Assembly (NCBI GenBank): GCA_030062745.1
Contig: CP099849.1
Coordinates: 18,212,144 to 18,276,143, forward strand
Direction: 5' to 3'
Source of the DNA: Capitulum mitella
Taxonomy: Eukaryota > Arthropoda > Thecostraca > Pollicipedomorpha > Pollicipedidae
Length of the DNA stretch: 64,000 bases
Part shown: positions 35,870 to 48,307 of the stretch, piece by piece
Position numbering within the stretch: the stretch's first letter is position 1
Layout: the number at the start of each line of letters is the position of its first letter
Notes under the pieces: model-generated
Database searches by the model: none
What the model was told of the DNA's origin: nothing
What the model saw: the letters and a program-made list of their open reading frames with translations, nothing else
Made by a program: the position numbers and the translations under genes

Positions 35870-37020
35870 AGATTACTAACCATGCCTTCTCTAGTTAGAG
35901 TGTCTTCGTGGATCCGTTCAGTATGGGTAAGCGGACCGCCGTTCTGCAGGTACATGATCACTCGACTGCTGAGGGATGTCTTGGTGTGTCCAACGTAACC
36001 ACCGTTTTCAAAGAATGTACAGTCTGCTTTTTAACATTCGCAGAAGTAAGATGACTTCGAACTGCTTCAGCATAGCAAGATCTTTGGACGTGTTGTTTTG
36101 AGGATGATGGAGGACGTCGTGGGGTTTTTGTAGTAAATGATTAGTTTTATTCCATCCCCTGGGTGCATGACATACTTATGGGACCATAATAATTGTGATG
36201 TTCAGACACGACCTTGTTGGTGACAATATCGGTGAGTTGCATTGAGTAGTTATAGTTGACAAGTATCTGTTTGACTCTGCGGAGCTCCCAATGCAGGAGA
36301 ATCCACGAGAAACAATGCTGTTGAGCTCGGTCGACGCATGCTCCGATCACGCTTGTAGTGTAGTGGCTGAGGTAATCGCTGTCGTCGTTCAGATAACTTC
36401 CAGCGTCGGTAGGTTTTCGGTGTACGCTGATGACAAAGCGCCTGTCTGAGCTGTCAATCGTCACGTCTAGGATGATGATCTTAATCGTAAGATTTTCTTC
36501 GGTGATGAAGCTTAAGCCGGACTCCACATGGAGTATGGTTTGCCAATGAATTCAAGCCGTCCAGATCCTTGACGTCTACGAGGATGTCACCAATATACCT
36601 TCGAGTACAGGGAGGGCATTGCTGCTTCATCTTGCAGAACTCTTTCTTCCACTGACGTCATGAACGATTGGGCAAAAAGCACGCCGAGAGGAGATCTATG
36701 GCAGTACCGTCAACCTGATAATACAAATGGCTTTGCAGGCATCTGAAGGATGCTTTTGTTCTGCGAAAGCCGAGCAGGGCTGCCAGAATGTTTTCAGAGA
36801 TGCCGGAAGATGGTAAATTGTCACTTGGACAGCCAAAGCCACAGACAATGTCGGTAGTTTGTTCAACTGGTACGTTAGCAAACAGGTTGCAAACATCCAG
36901 TAACTCCAGGATGCCATGTCTTTTTCTGTTTGTTGAACTGGTGCGTCAGCAAACAGGTTACATACATCCAGCGACGCCAGGATTCCATGTCTCTCTTTTC
37001 TTTAGCAGGTCAGTGAATTT
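35870..37020 (-). mobile_element. Penelope-like element remnant (RT core to GIY-YIG endonuclease)
   Basis: The minus strand, read with frame changes, shows the Penelope order. RT motif NLFANVPVEQT comes first (about 36840-36895), then LYYQVDGTA (about 36700-36730), RYIGDILVD (about 36575-36600), LTIKIIILDV, and VHRKPTDAGSYL (about 36390-36430). The last block is YVGHTKTSLSSRVIMYL with GGPLTH...HEDTLTR (about 35885-36025), the GIY-YIG nuclease. In RYIGDI the first catalytic Asp of the YxDD motif is replaced by Gly. With the frameshifts this means the copy is dead. A 71-base internal tandem duplication starts at 36857. GIY-YIG after the RT identifies the EN+ Penelope clade. Confidence 0.87.
36857..36998. 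repeat. 71-bp tandem duplication inside the Penelope RT
   Basis: The units 36857-36927 and 36928-36998 both begin GTTTGTTNAACTGGTNCGT and end with ATGCCATGTCTTTTTCT or its near match. They differ at roughly 10-15% of positions, so the duplication is old. Confidence 0.82.
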
Positions 37021-37029
37021 AGATGACTT

Positions 37030-37285
37030 TGGTTAACAGATATCTGAAAATCATCACAACTGATAACAACAGACGACGAATCCAAATGCTGGAAGCCATC
37101 TACACACGTGAATTGGACCCGACCATCAACAATACAAGTTTATTGGAATGATCTTCAGCCAGCACAACCCAGTACCACAGAAAACTACACGAAATATCGC
37201 AAACTTGTCCAAAAAGATCATCAACGCCCATCAAGCTGTTGTTTTCGATAAACAACGTTTGAAGAACAATCTTCCTTCAAAATAT

Positions 37286-37290
<5 letters not shown>
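37030..37290 (+). mobile_element. Penelope-like element end-to-start junction, plus strand
   Basis: On the plus strand LKIITTDNNRRRIQMLEAIY then TRELDPTINN and a stop (37041-37160) match the C-terminal end of Penelope GIY-YIG proteins (LEA-x-x-I...P-x-x-N). About 35 bases later NLSKKIINAHQAVVFDKQRL...LPSKYL (37195-37290) resembles the N-terminus of a Penelope RT protein. An end followed by a start in the same orientation is the signature of head-to-tail Penelope copies. The second copy is cut at the (TA)n tract. Confidence 0.65.

Positions 37291-37317
<27 letters not shown>
37289..37317. repeat. (TA)n microsatellite
   Basis: About 29 bases of TA, directly truncating the plus-strand Penelope fragment. 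Confidence 0.95.
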
Positions 37318-37319
37318 TC

Positions 37320-39266
37320 GTGAGGGTTGGAAAATATTCACTACGTTATCATAAGGGAGTAGCCCAGGTATATGCTTTTGTGGAAGTGGAATTGATGGCT
37401 ATACTATACCACCATCAGACTATTAGTGCAACAATGCTGGTGAGGTCTAAGATGCTGCCCCTGAAATTGGTCAGTTTATATTAAATGTCGGGAATTTAAT
37501 ATGGCGGCCATCTCGACTCCCGGGAGTCAGCTGGCAGGCATAAATGACGGGGCTCGGACGTTTATCAGAGTCCGGGCTGCAAATGACGCAACTTGGCAGG
37601 ACTTTCTATATCAGCCAGACGGCGGCCGAGTAATTAATCAGGTGGTCGTGCCAGCAGCTTCACACCGTACGGACAGGTAATTCGTTAGCCTGGCTATGGA
37701 TCGTTACTCGGCGGCATGTGATGTGCGACGTGGTGATGAAATTAGAACAGCACAAACCCCTTCGTTTGGGCTCCCTTCTACACCGTTCAGCGTAGTCCAC
37801 AAGATACAAAAAAAAGAAAAAAAATGGTGAGTGCAATATGAAAGGCAAGCAGATAAGACCAGACTGCTGTGCAAAACGTCTCTCGGAACTCAGAGGGTTG
37901 TATTTTTTCGGTCCATGCGACATGTGGGAGACGATAGTTTTGCCTTATTCTGCTGTTCGCCAGCAAAAAACTAACTGCATCTCATTATAACCATTATGTC
38001 CTGATGAGATGAAACAAACCCACATCCCTTGCTAAAGAGTCACTACCCAAGAAACAGTGCAATTGGCAAGAAAGAGTACGATTGTAGTTTGCTCTAAGTG
38101 CCTCATGCGAAACAGTCTTCTTTCATTGGCGCTGAAAATGAATGGTAACTGGCATGGCTACGTGCGTGACAGTGCCAAGGTACCCCAGCTGACTGAGAGC
38201 AAATCGTCAAGAGAAGACATAATATTTCCTAATTTTTTATGTAAAACAGTACCCTGGCTTGGTGTGTGACTTTTCACCAACATCTGTTGTTTAACCCGCC
38301 TCATACCAGGGGGATGTTAAACACTCCGTTTTTCCGCCGCAGCGGAAACACGGTAAACATAGTATCACCAAGTTTACAGTACCCTAGCTTTCATTGATTG
38401 CACATATCAAAATTTCGGCCCCAGATCACGTCATGTCACTGACATAGGTTGGATCAAACAGGTCAGCCTTCAAAAACTTTGGTCCCTGACAACTTTTTCG
38501 GAGCTGAACCGAGTTTGCTAAACGTGCAGGAATATAACACATGATAGAAGGTACAGTTTTAATGTTTCAGATTGTTTGGAAAATCCCAGACCAGTGACTT
38601 GAGGCGATGTCAGTTTTAGCCACAATTTTGAGACTGTCTAAATCTGAACGGATTTTCACGGGATTGTGATGCTCATATATTATCAGCAGCATAACCCTCA
38701 CATGTGCTCCCATCATTACACCACAGCACCTGTGACCTTGGTTCGGGTCATGACCCACCATGGGCGCATGTCATAAACCCCAAATGTTTTGCTCAGTATT
38801 AATAATTTATAGTTTTATAAGGCTAAAACAGATGCTGAATTCAAATGTATGATCCGGAATGATTTTATTTCACAGTGTAGGGCAAAACGAAGTCACTAGA
38901 GGTCATTCGAGGTCAGTGACCCTTTTTGGCCTGAGCAATCCACTTAAAAGTTTGTTGTGGCCTTGAACATGTCACTGCAATGTGCAAAAAGAAGGCTAGA
39001 GATAAATTGCGAGAATAAGGTTCCATTGCAAGAAAATTTCTACGTCGTCATGTGCGCATTACCCATACGTCGTCCTCCCCACGACAGACGCACCAAGTGG
39101 TTTCGGAGGCCGTCGACTGGTGACATATGAACTCTCTTGGGCTCTAATGACACTTCCCGAACCCTGAAAAATATTCAGCTTGACACGTAGACCCCGCTAA
39201 AACTTCGAATTTTTCGACTCCTTTCATTTGAAAATTTGATCTCAGTTACCCTAACCTGACCTTTGG
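37320..39266. other. Intergenic, no recognised gene
   Basis: No exon was supported. There are short AGGTCA-type words near 38890-38930. A GC patch at 37505-37640 has no domain match. Confidence 0.45.
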
Positions 39267-40487
39267 TTTAGCCTTAACCCTATTCCCCGTAGGGGGGCTG
39301 AATTGGCCCCCCCTCGGGTTTTCTGCTTGCCAATTCCAGGCTTTTTGACGCAGCTTCACGACACTTGGGCACTTTTCCTAGCTATTCTTTCTACGTGCCG
39401 TGACAAAATTACAAAATCCTATTTTGCTCAGGGGCGGAGCCAGGCAACGTTTTTCGGAGCCACCTCAGGCCATTTTGGCCATGTTTAGGGGAAAAGGAAA
39501 ATGTCTGCTAAAAACAGCGTTTTTAAGATAGAACTTAAAACTTTGTATGGGTAAATAGCTTAATAGTTGGGCAATGTGCGGATATAATTTTGTTCGTCTG
39601 AGGTCACTTTACAAGGTCAGGTCAAGGTCAAAAGCCAAAATTTATTTTTTTTACAATTATTTTTACGCTGTTTTTCCAATGCCAAACCCGGAATACGCAT
39701 GACGTAAAAAGGCGCCCTTTACTTGCGTATCAAGTTTCAGCTTGATGTCGGGTCGGGTTACGGAGCTATGACCTAAAATGTCTGTGCGCGTACCGTACAT
39801 CGCAATAGCAATAAAATGAAATTTTTGAAACAGAGTGAATTCAAATGACTGAAAACGTTTACAGATAATATTAAATGCACACGAGATTATTCCAAGTGAC
39901 TCCAAGGCTACTGAAGGTCATTTAAGGTCACAAATTGATCTGAAGAACGTGTGACCATGACAGTTCCCCCTTTTTCATGTCCCTGACACCGCCTATGCCA
40001 ACATTATGCAAACATTGTAAAGCGATTTGTACTTCTTTGGCATGACACGACTAGCAGAAGCCAAAAAAATGTTTTTGCCTCTTTGTTTACTCAGTTGTAA
40101 AAAAAATTAATCCTCCTGTTTTTAAAACCCTGTGAACGCCCATGAATTTTCCAAAAATTTTAGATATGTGTACCAATGGTAAAAGTCCTATCCATAATCT
40201 CTCGATTCATGCCAGTTTTATCAAAATCGGTCCATAAACAACGGAGATATAAGAAGTCCAATAATACCCACATTTTGACATTTTTGTCCCCCCTATATCC
40301 ACACTTTTGAAAATTTTGAAGATTTCTTTTTATAAAAATGTAGCTCACGTCATGGCCAATCGATTGCCGTTTGTTGCGATGAAATCGAATGTGTAGTTCT
40401 CAAGACCTCTGAGGGGGGAGCCGAATCCGCCCCCTGCCGGGAATCGGCCATACCGTCTAGCCCTCCGGGAATAGGGTTAAATCGTGT
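39267..40487. mobile_element. Non-coding element with TTAACCCTATTCC inverted ends, copy 1
   Basis: The left end begins 'ttaaccctattccccg', then a G6 run, then GAATTGGCCCCCC. The right end ends with GGGGGGAGCCGAATCCGCCCCC and then 'gggaatagggttaa'. These are inverted copies of each other with a short insertion on the right. The 1.2 kb interior has no open frame of note and contains AGGTCA repeats (39600-39625, 39915-39935). The right 360 bases match 13125-13495 and 43765-44113. It is probably a non-autonomous DNA transposon. The target-site duplication is not clear. Confidence 0.62.
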
Positions 40488-41327
40488 TTGGGTATCCATG
40501 GTGTGCTTGGGTATCTCATCAGCACCGTCTTAAATGCAAATTTGCCATAAAAAACGTGCTCAGCAGTAAGAAGAAAACAAGGACATACATTTTACTAATA
40601 TACCATTCTGGAACGATGATGTGAGCTAATCTGACTCGCGTCGAAGGCCAAAAGAAGATAATGTTACTTGTAAAGGTTGTTTGGCGTGTTATTAGCTATC
40701 GCGTAAGGCAGAAGTTTAGACAAAGTATGGGTTAGCTGCTGAGTTATTAAAAAATAACAAGAACCCTGACGTTTAAGATTTTTGGGTATATTTCGTCACA
40801 ATTTTGGACAAATGTTTTCTCTTTAAGTGCTTTCATTGATGTACCCTCCATTTTCCTCCGATACATGGCTCACGATTTAGAGGGGAGGGATGCATTCAGA
40901 CACCCCATGCCACGGGGAAGGTGGATCTGACTACCGGTACGGAAAGGCCCAAACAAAGCGTACTTCGGTATAGCGCAAGTCAAATATTCATGGAAGAGGC
41001 AGTCTGATGCAACCGAATATATGTCGTGTCATTTGCGCAGTTTTTGTTTTTCGGCGAGGACTGGTAGATGAGCATATTCGTCTTGAGCTAGTTTCATCCA
41101 GCTCATTGAAAGTGACAGAGGTTTCAGTTTAAGTTCCGGACTGGAGAAGTTGAAATGTAGAAAGAAAATTGGCAGGGATGTGGAGCACATTTCGGGCGAT
41201 GAATATCAAGTGACAGGCCGCAGCTTTACATATAAAGTGCCTGCATGAATACTGCGTAACATGCTATGCCATGTGCTGTTGGTGGAAGCCGGAGTGATTC
41301 ATCTCATGGACAAGGAGTGAACATTGA

Positions 41328-41376
<49 letters not shown>

Positions 41377-42448
41377 TGAGTCTGTATATAATACTGCAGA
41401 AAATAGAAATATAAATAATAACATATCACAGGTAAGCGTGAAAAGGTCCGGTATTCAACAAAAATTTTATTGCTCGATTTTGTAATATTCGCACTTTACT
41501 AATACCAGCCTTTTCCTTAGACCCGACATTTATAAATTGCCAGATCGACGCTTTAACCTTAAAGCAAGTTCGGCCCTTCGTTACGGGCCAGGTCTTAGGC
41601 CAAATGGATCTCACCTCAGCCAGACGAAAACAGATGACAACGAGCGGCGGCCAGATCAGGCCTCACCGAACCAGACCACTTTTTGCAGGCCTCTGACTTC
41701 GCGAACACTGAGCGCCAGAATCACTGTCAGGGAGGTTTCACCAGACGACCATCCAGTTCCTTAAGAGTTTTGCATTTCCAGCCACAATGAGTTTATTTGG
41801 AAGCTATTTCGTCCGTCTAGTCCTTCCGACAATAGTGTTTTCCCTTTTCGGCGTTGTTCTGTGGTTTTTCAATCACTCAGTTATGAAAGCGACCAATTGA
41901 TGGGTGAAGTGGCATTTTTACTCCACTGTTGGTGTTTTTAGATGTCAGTAAAATGCGTTTGATGTAATAAAAATCCAAATAAAACGCCGTACCGCAACAT
42001 TTAAGTTTTTACATTTGTCGACTGTTTCGGAGAAACTTATTTACATTATGTTTCCTTTTCTGTCTGTCTGTCGAAAATTCCTGCGGTCCTGTGCCGAAAC
42101 GGGTTGACGGATCGGCGAATGCTTCGCACAGCTCAGAAAGCCTTGCGTTCTTCCGTCGCGTATTTGCCAATTTCGTCATGCCGAACTCGTCGTTGGCGCG
42201 TTTTGCAGGCTTCAATGCGAATTTTTATCCCACAGGAATAGCATGTAAAAGGTGACTGGAGAACAGCGCCAAACATCATGTCCATTTCGGCATGATTTCT
42301 TGACAGTCTATGGCTAGATCGGATCGCGACCTGCCAACTTGGAACGATGATTAATTGAGCGGATAATTGTGTGGCGCCCCGCACATTTTAAGACGCACAG
42401 CACGAGCTATGCGCAAACGGAGACAACATGAAAAGGCCGTTTCGGACC
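40488..42448. other. Intergenic, no recognised gene
   Basis: AT-rich apart from a short GC patch at 41570-41770. No exon was supported. Confidence 0.45.
41329..41373. repeat. (TA)n microsatellite
   Basis: About 45 bases of uninterrupted TA. Confidence 0.97.
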
Positions 42449-44113
42449 ATTTTAATCCTATTCCATGCTGGGGTGAACAGATTCTCCCCCCCCCCTCCGG
42501 TTTTTTGTTCGTCATTCACGGGCTTTTGAGAGCTGCTTTACGAAACTTAGTGGCTTTTCCTTAATAGGTTTTTGGCATATTTTGGCAAAGTTTCAACAAT
42601 ATTCCTCCCCCAGACGCAGTTCCAGAAGACGTTTTTGGAAGGCATATTTAAGGAATACCGCGCTTTTTGGATATCACGCACTTCGACGTGGTCATGTACT
42701 ATTCTGATGTCCTGCATAATGCCACGGGCAGTCCCGGACAGCAGAATCATCGAAATATTTGCAACCTGCACGCTTTCAAGCATTTTTAAGAATGATTTTG
42801 ATCAATGGCGGGTCCAGGGACATACAAAAGGGGTATTTTTGCTTTCTTATTGTTAAGAATTTATGTCTCATTGTATGAAAAAAGCAGAGCTAACGTATGC
42901 TGTAGAAAAATCTATCTTAATTTAAGCATAAAATTCACCTACATATTTTACCAAGGGCTTCTCCAGGCATCCATTTTCGGGCGTATATTTCGTCCAACAA
43001 CATGTTCAATGGGTTTACCAGACATCTAGATCTATGCGATTCGTTCTGTAAGTTCCTCATATATTACGACCAAATGTCATACATTTCAGTTAAAGTACGA
43101 AGCAGAGATGACCCCATGACAATGTAAACGGGGTATTCAAGCTCCTATTCCTGAGAATTTATGGCTTGATTTACGGAATAAAACACAGCCATCACATCAC
43201 GCATCATCATATATAGATAACATCTTATATAATATTTAATTAATAACATATATATATATAACATCACACATCACACAGTTATTAGCCCTGTTCTGGTACC
43301 TGGATCCGCCTATGAGCACTTGCAATGTGTACATAATATGACATGTGGCACATATGAAGGTATTTTCTTGACACACATAATCTCATTACATTCAGAATAT
43401 ACGACCAAAAACTTCGCATTTCTTTTAAAAATTACCCCTCTTAAGGTGCGCTGGTTACGACTATGATACCATTATTTCAGGATGTCATGCCCTTATGGTC
43501 TCAAAATGCTGACTTTACGCACAGTACAATACTCACCATATGTCGAAATATGGCAGCCAGTTACAAAAAAAATTCGTCATGTAGAAAGGTGGTCCACTTT
43601 TTCCGATAACTGGATCCGCCTATAAGTATTTGGCATATGTATGTAATATGACACGTGGCACACATGGGAAAATGTTCTCCAAACACAAAGAAGCTCGCCA
43701 GGCTGAAATATTTTGATGAATAAAGATTTCTCAAAAACGTGTACCTCTTCATGTACTCTTAGGGCGCCTATGAATTTTGAAAATCGATTACTTCTTAATA
43801 TATGTTATATATTTGCAAATTGTCGGTAGAATGACATGAATTACAACAAAAGTGGTCGTAAATGTGGCCAGAAAGTTTTTGTAAAAGTAAACCCCTATTT
43901 AGACCCCTGTTTTGCTTTGCTCATCCCCTTGTTGCAAAATTTTCAACATTTCTGTTTTCAGAAAAGTAGATCGTGTTACAGGGTATCGAACGCCATTTCC
44001 TGCTAGGAAATCGGATCCATGGTCTCCAAGACCGCGGAGAAAGACAGAATTTGCCCTCCATCCTCCCAAAATGGAGTCGCACGTACCGGGCAGGAGCAGC
44101 GAATGGGGTTAAA
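42449..44113. mobile_element. Non-coding element with TTAACCCTATTCC inverted ends, copy 2
   Basis: The left end 'ttaatcctattcc' is followed by a C11 run. The right end has GAATTTGCCCTCC, CCGGGCAGGAG and then 'gaatggggttaa'. The interior, about 1.66 kb, shares blocks with copy 1, including the left 'ggttttttgttcgtcattcacgggcttttga' region and the right 'agaccgcgga...gaatttgccctcc' region. It contains two internal direct copies of a 'cggataactggatccgcctat' block at about 43300 and 43605. It is non-coding. Confidence 0.58.
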
Positions 44114-45029
44114 GGATTCGGCAACGAGCTGACGATCTAGAGACTGTAGAGATAAAAAATACCATAATGAGTTCAGTGTACCGTCTTTCGTTAGTACTGA
44201 AAACCAGATAATTCCGTGCAAAGGTTTGGGTGCCACGACGCCGGCAAGTAGATAATGCATTCATTGTCTGACTCTCCGGGCCATTACACTACGATGTCGT
44301 ACCGATGCCGTGAAGTTTGTGCAACACAAATTACACCATGGTGTAGCACTTTCTTTGTGCCTAACTTCCAACAAAATATAGGCGTATTTTACAGCGGTTA
44401 GGTCGTAGTCTATTTCTATGTAATGTTCAACATGTCCTAACGCAGATCTGTTGCGAAAAACTGTCAGGATGCAACCGCTGGCTACACTCGTAGCCAAATA
44501 AACTGACGCACACACAGCTCAAAATCTGGGCTTTCTGTTTTAGGAATTGACTATAGTCCTATTTTTCCGCAACTCCAGCAATTTTCTCTGCGGCACATGA
44601 ACGGCCAAATTTAGAATGGGTGTCGTCTGGAAGAGAATTAAACGGTAAAGTAATAGCACATGCACGCAAAACTGCATGTTGCATATGAGATGCCGGGGGC
44701 AAACAGGCTAAATGGCCATATTTAATGTTTTTGACTTCTGGCGTCTAGCGTAGCGCGGCTTTAGCGCCCTGAGAACGGAAACTGAAAACGCAGTAGCAAA
44801 AGGTATCCGCAGAGCACCCTCACATAACATTCGTAAGAATGGGAGCATATAACAGAAAATGTGCTGTTTTTATAGGGTCAGATGCCTCAACATTGGTATG
44901 ATTGCAAACTGAAAAATGTAGAGGGACTCATAAATGTAATTTAACGAAGTAAGCGATGGGCCCTAATCTACGCTATGTTTTTCTGTACCCCTCAAAACAC
45001 TTCGGTTTCGGTGACAGGAGAACTTCTGC
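44114..45029. other. Intergenic, no recognised gene
   Basis: No exon or clear repeat was seen. Confidence 0.4.
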
Positions 45030-45440
45030 AGGTCGTTTGCACGCATTAGCACCAGCACTGACGGTGTTTTGCACCTTCTCCTTTCCGAAGACTCCGGGCG
45101 CCAGAAGTCTGCGAGGACGGCAGACGCAACAGACAAGCAGAACCCACTCGAATGAAGTGCCGCTGGCCGGCTGGGCTCGGGAAGCACTGGCGCCTCCAGA
45201 CGGGCCGTTCCATTTCCGGCCGCCGCTATCTGGGCCGCCGTCGGGACGCGGCGCAGCTGCCTCTCGCTAATCCCGCCGTTATGACGGCTGCTCGGGGTAA
45301 TTAAACCCGATCCTCTGTCAATATGCCGAGGACCGGCACAGGTCCGCGCCCTGAGAAGGCACCGGGAAGCCGTCGCCAGGGTGGCCTCCCTGTAAGCCCG
45401 GCTGCTGCCGGCAAAGCGGTGGACACAAGGTGGGAACAGA
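45030..45440. promoter_or_regulatory. Non-coding GC-rich island with homeodomain-like sites
   Basis: A sharply bounded GC-rich block contains CTAATCC (45270) and GGTAATTAAAC (45296). No frame gives a recognisable protein, and both strands have short open frames. A regulatory role is inference only. Confidence 0.35.
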
Positions 45441-46139
45441 CGGCCCCTGTCAGACTTTGGGTGAAAAGGTATAAAATGCTGCTAGAGATATGGTATGTTG
45501 TCTCTGAAATTTTAAAGTCTTCATGATGCATTAGCTTCTACTGTTTTGTGTTGGTATACGCAGCTACTTTTTTCGTAACGCCTTTTCCAGTCAGAGCTCA
45601 ATTTGACAATGCTGTCAGGCGGAAGGTTCGCGAAGCTTCTGCTTGGCATTTTTTAATTCTCGCCAGGCCGGCCTTCGGGTCTTCCCCCGCCTGGCGGTTT
45701 TCTTGAGACATCCCCATCCCCAGCACCTCTGGAACTATGCCACTCAAATAGTAAAAAACACCGCTGAAAAGCTTCCAGAGACACTTCAGAAAACAGTTCT
45801 GATTTTGTTCCAGTGAAATCAATACTAAGGCCGCCAGCGGCCATCTTAGGCCACATTGCCTTGTTAACATTTTGGGTAGAAAACCTTAATAACCAAGGTT
45901 TTTATGCGTCTCCTAAAAAGCTAGCAGTAACAAAAAGGCCAAATTTACCCATATATGATAGACAAAGGGCATCTGTGGTCAAAGTTGAAAATTTCACGCA
46001 AAGATTTAAATGGAGTAAAAAAATAATCTTTTTGCATGGGCAGGAGTCGCGTGTAGAATTGTATAAAAAGAAGTCATGGGTGTAGTTCTCATCGCTTCTG
46101 GGCCATACAAAGTGTGTTCGCATTGAAAACAAACATGCG

Positions 46140-46510
46140 TTTCACAGATCAGGTCAGGCCGGCCTGGGTCAAATACGATTAGATTGCCCTTGCAAATAAT
46201 GCAAGCCTTTGCAAGTATGCATTAGGGATTCTTAGGCACATGTGACCACCGAAAACATTCCAAGACTGTAAACTGATGAAAAGTATTCGATCGCGAGTCT
46301 GGAATTTCGGTATAAAAGAGACATGACCTCAGGTCACATGTCCAGAGGTACAGTTACGTGTGCGAAGGATGCGAACAGCACCAGGGCGTATATGCAAGTT
46401 TTAAGACCGCCGAACCAGACCCACAATCTCAAAAGAAAATGTAAAAACGAACGTAATCGAGATATCAGCATTGTTTCGTTTGCCATGCTTTATCAATACA
46501 GTATCAAGGA
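46140..46510. repeat. Dispersed repeat family A, copy 1
   Basis: This copy is related to 54715-55140 in the same orientation. Shared blocks include 'cattccaagactgtaaac', 'tacagttacgtgtgc', 'ccgccgaaccag', 'ccacaatctcaa' and 'gcattgtttc.gtttgccatg'. It contains AGGTCAGG and CAGGTCAC words. Identity looks like roughly two thirds over 370 bases. Confidence 0.75.
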
Positions 46511-48307
46511 ATCAGCAAGCAGCTAGGAATCCAGCTGACGTGCGAAAAACATTTGATACAATCAGGTTTAGTCATTATGCTTTAAGTTTAAAGCATGAAA
46601 AACTCCGTTCAAACGGACGGAAAACATTGAGGACCCAGATCGGTTTTGGAGGGACCCAGATCAACATTTGGGGGTCCATGACCCCGAAAAAAGAAGAGAC
46701 TGACACCCCTGGCCATATTTCTGATCTTAAACCGCCACCGACTGGGGGGGTGGTTGGCCGCCCCCCCGCAGGTTTCTCTAGGTTGCGAGAGAACAAACAA
46801 ACACAGCGCCACGAAAATTGGTATACCTTTTGCTTGATCATTTTTACACCTTGTGTCAAAGTTTTATCCTCAGGGCAAGTCAGGTGTCTGACCTAGGTCA
46901 GGTCAAACAGACCTATGTCCAAAAACGTTTAGCGCCCTTGCAAGTTTTTCGCAAAACAAGATATAACAATAATACTTTCAGGGATTAGTCATCTTGATAG
47001 ATGCAACAAATCTGCTGTCTCAGATTTTTCAGAATTTTCCGGGTCATTGACCTAAGGTCAAGCCCATTTTTAAGACATGTCGTCGTTTTTTCGGAAATCG
47101 GCTGAATTTTTCAGAACATATTTAGTGTGGAGTGAAGCAGACATCTAGTTACCGTCAATGGGCAAAGTGTCGATGACTTCCAGTCATTGACCTGAGGTCA
47201 GGTCACGAATAACTGTTGTGAGCCAAAATGTACCACCGTCAAAGTCAGCGATGAATTACTCAGAATGGGTAGAAAATGGCAGAAATGGCTTGCACAGACG
47301 TAAGTAATACGAAGAGCCCCAAAAAATATGAAAAATCATTTTTTGGAAATAGACAGGCTCGCAAATAAATCTCCGCCAATTGTGTAGACTGGCAACTAAT
47401 GAATTTTCCCAAAATTTTAGCATGAGAAACCATCACAAGAACCACTAAGACCAATAAAATTTATATGAATAAGATTATGTCGCGAAAATAAAGGAACGCT
47501 AAAATTGGTTCGCCGTTAATTTCTTACTGCGTACGGCTTGCGGCGCCCGCCGACCACCAGCGTGAAAATTGCTGTTTCTTAAGTCAACGTTTCGGCATAT
47601 ATATTGAACAAATCTGAGAAATTAGACGTGTATCGGCATCTGCGGACATTTACTTGTGCGTTGGTGCCTTTACCTATGGCGTTATTAGTCACAGCCCTTG
47701 AGATTTAGGCCGTTTCTCGGTCTCTTGCAGTCGGCTATGAGAAAACATATGTAGAACTATGAACTATGAACTAAATTGGTTACGTATTATCTAAAACTAA
47801 AAATGAGACCAGTTTCGAGCTCTACTCGTCACAAGCTTTCCAACGGTGTGGTTATTTTTATCGTGCGACCAACCGTTCGTGAGTTAGAGAGGGGCGGTCA
47901 AATCGCCTCCGATCCCGCGGTCATGCGCGGGTTAATGGCTGCGACCTGTACACCGTCATGTACGTACATCACGCACGTATATTTCTTGCGCACAGTGGTA
48001 TTTTCCAACTGGCTGCGGTAACCATGATCTGCGTGCTGAAGTGCATTAGCTTTATATTTCCTGGCATCAGGTTTTCTCTTTTATGAATGCTGGTAACCAT
48101 ATAGGAATGGAGGACATTTGGTCTGGAAGGCCAGTTGACGTTCATTTTTCTTTTCTTTTTTACTCCAGAGATGTTGTGTTATTAGCTTACTGGAATAAAA
48201 GCGCCCCTTCCCACAGCGAGCCATGGAAGGCGAATTGGCAGCCCGGAGGTAGAGTTTGTCGCCCTCTGCCCACCGTGTATTGTTCGTTCGCGTGTGCTGA
48301 TTTGCAG
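46511..48307. other. Repeat-rich intergenic stretch
   Basis: It contains G7/C7 runs (46740-46770), like the ends of the inverted-end family, and many CCTGAGGTCA or CCTAAGGTCA words (46880-47210). No exon was supported before 48308. Confidence 0.4.

Noticed and set aside
39267..39282. TTAACCC words as telomeric repeat
   Set aside because: The word occurs singly at element ends, not in tandem, so it is treated as part of the inverted terminus.
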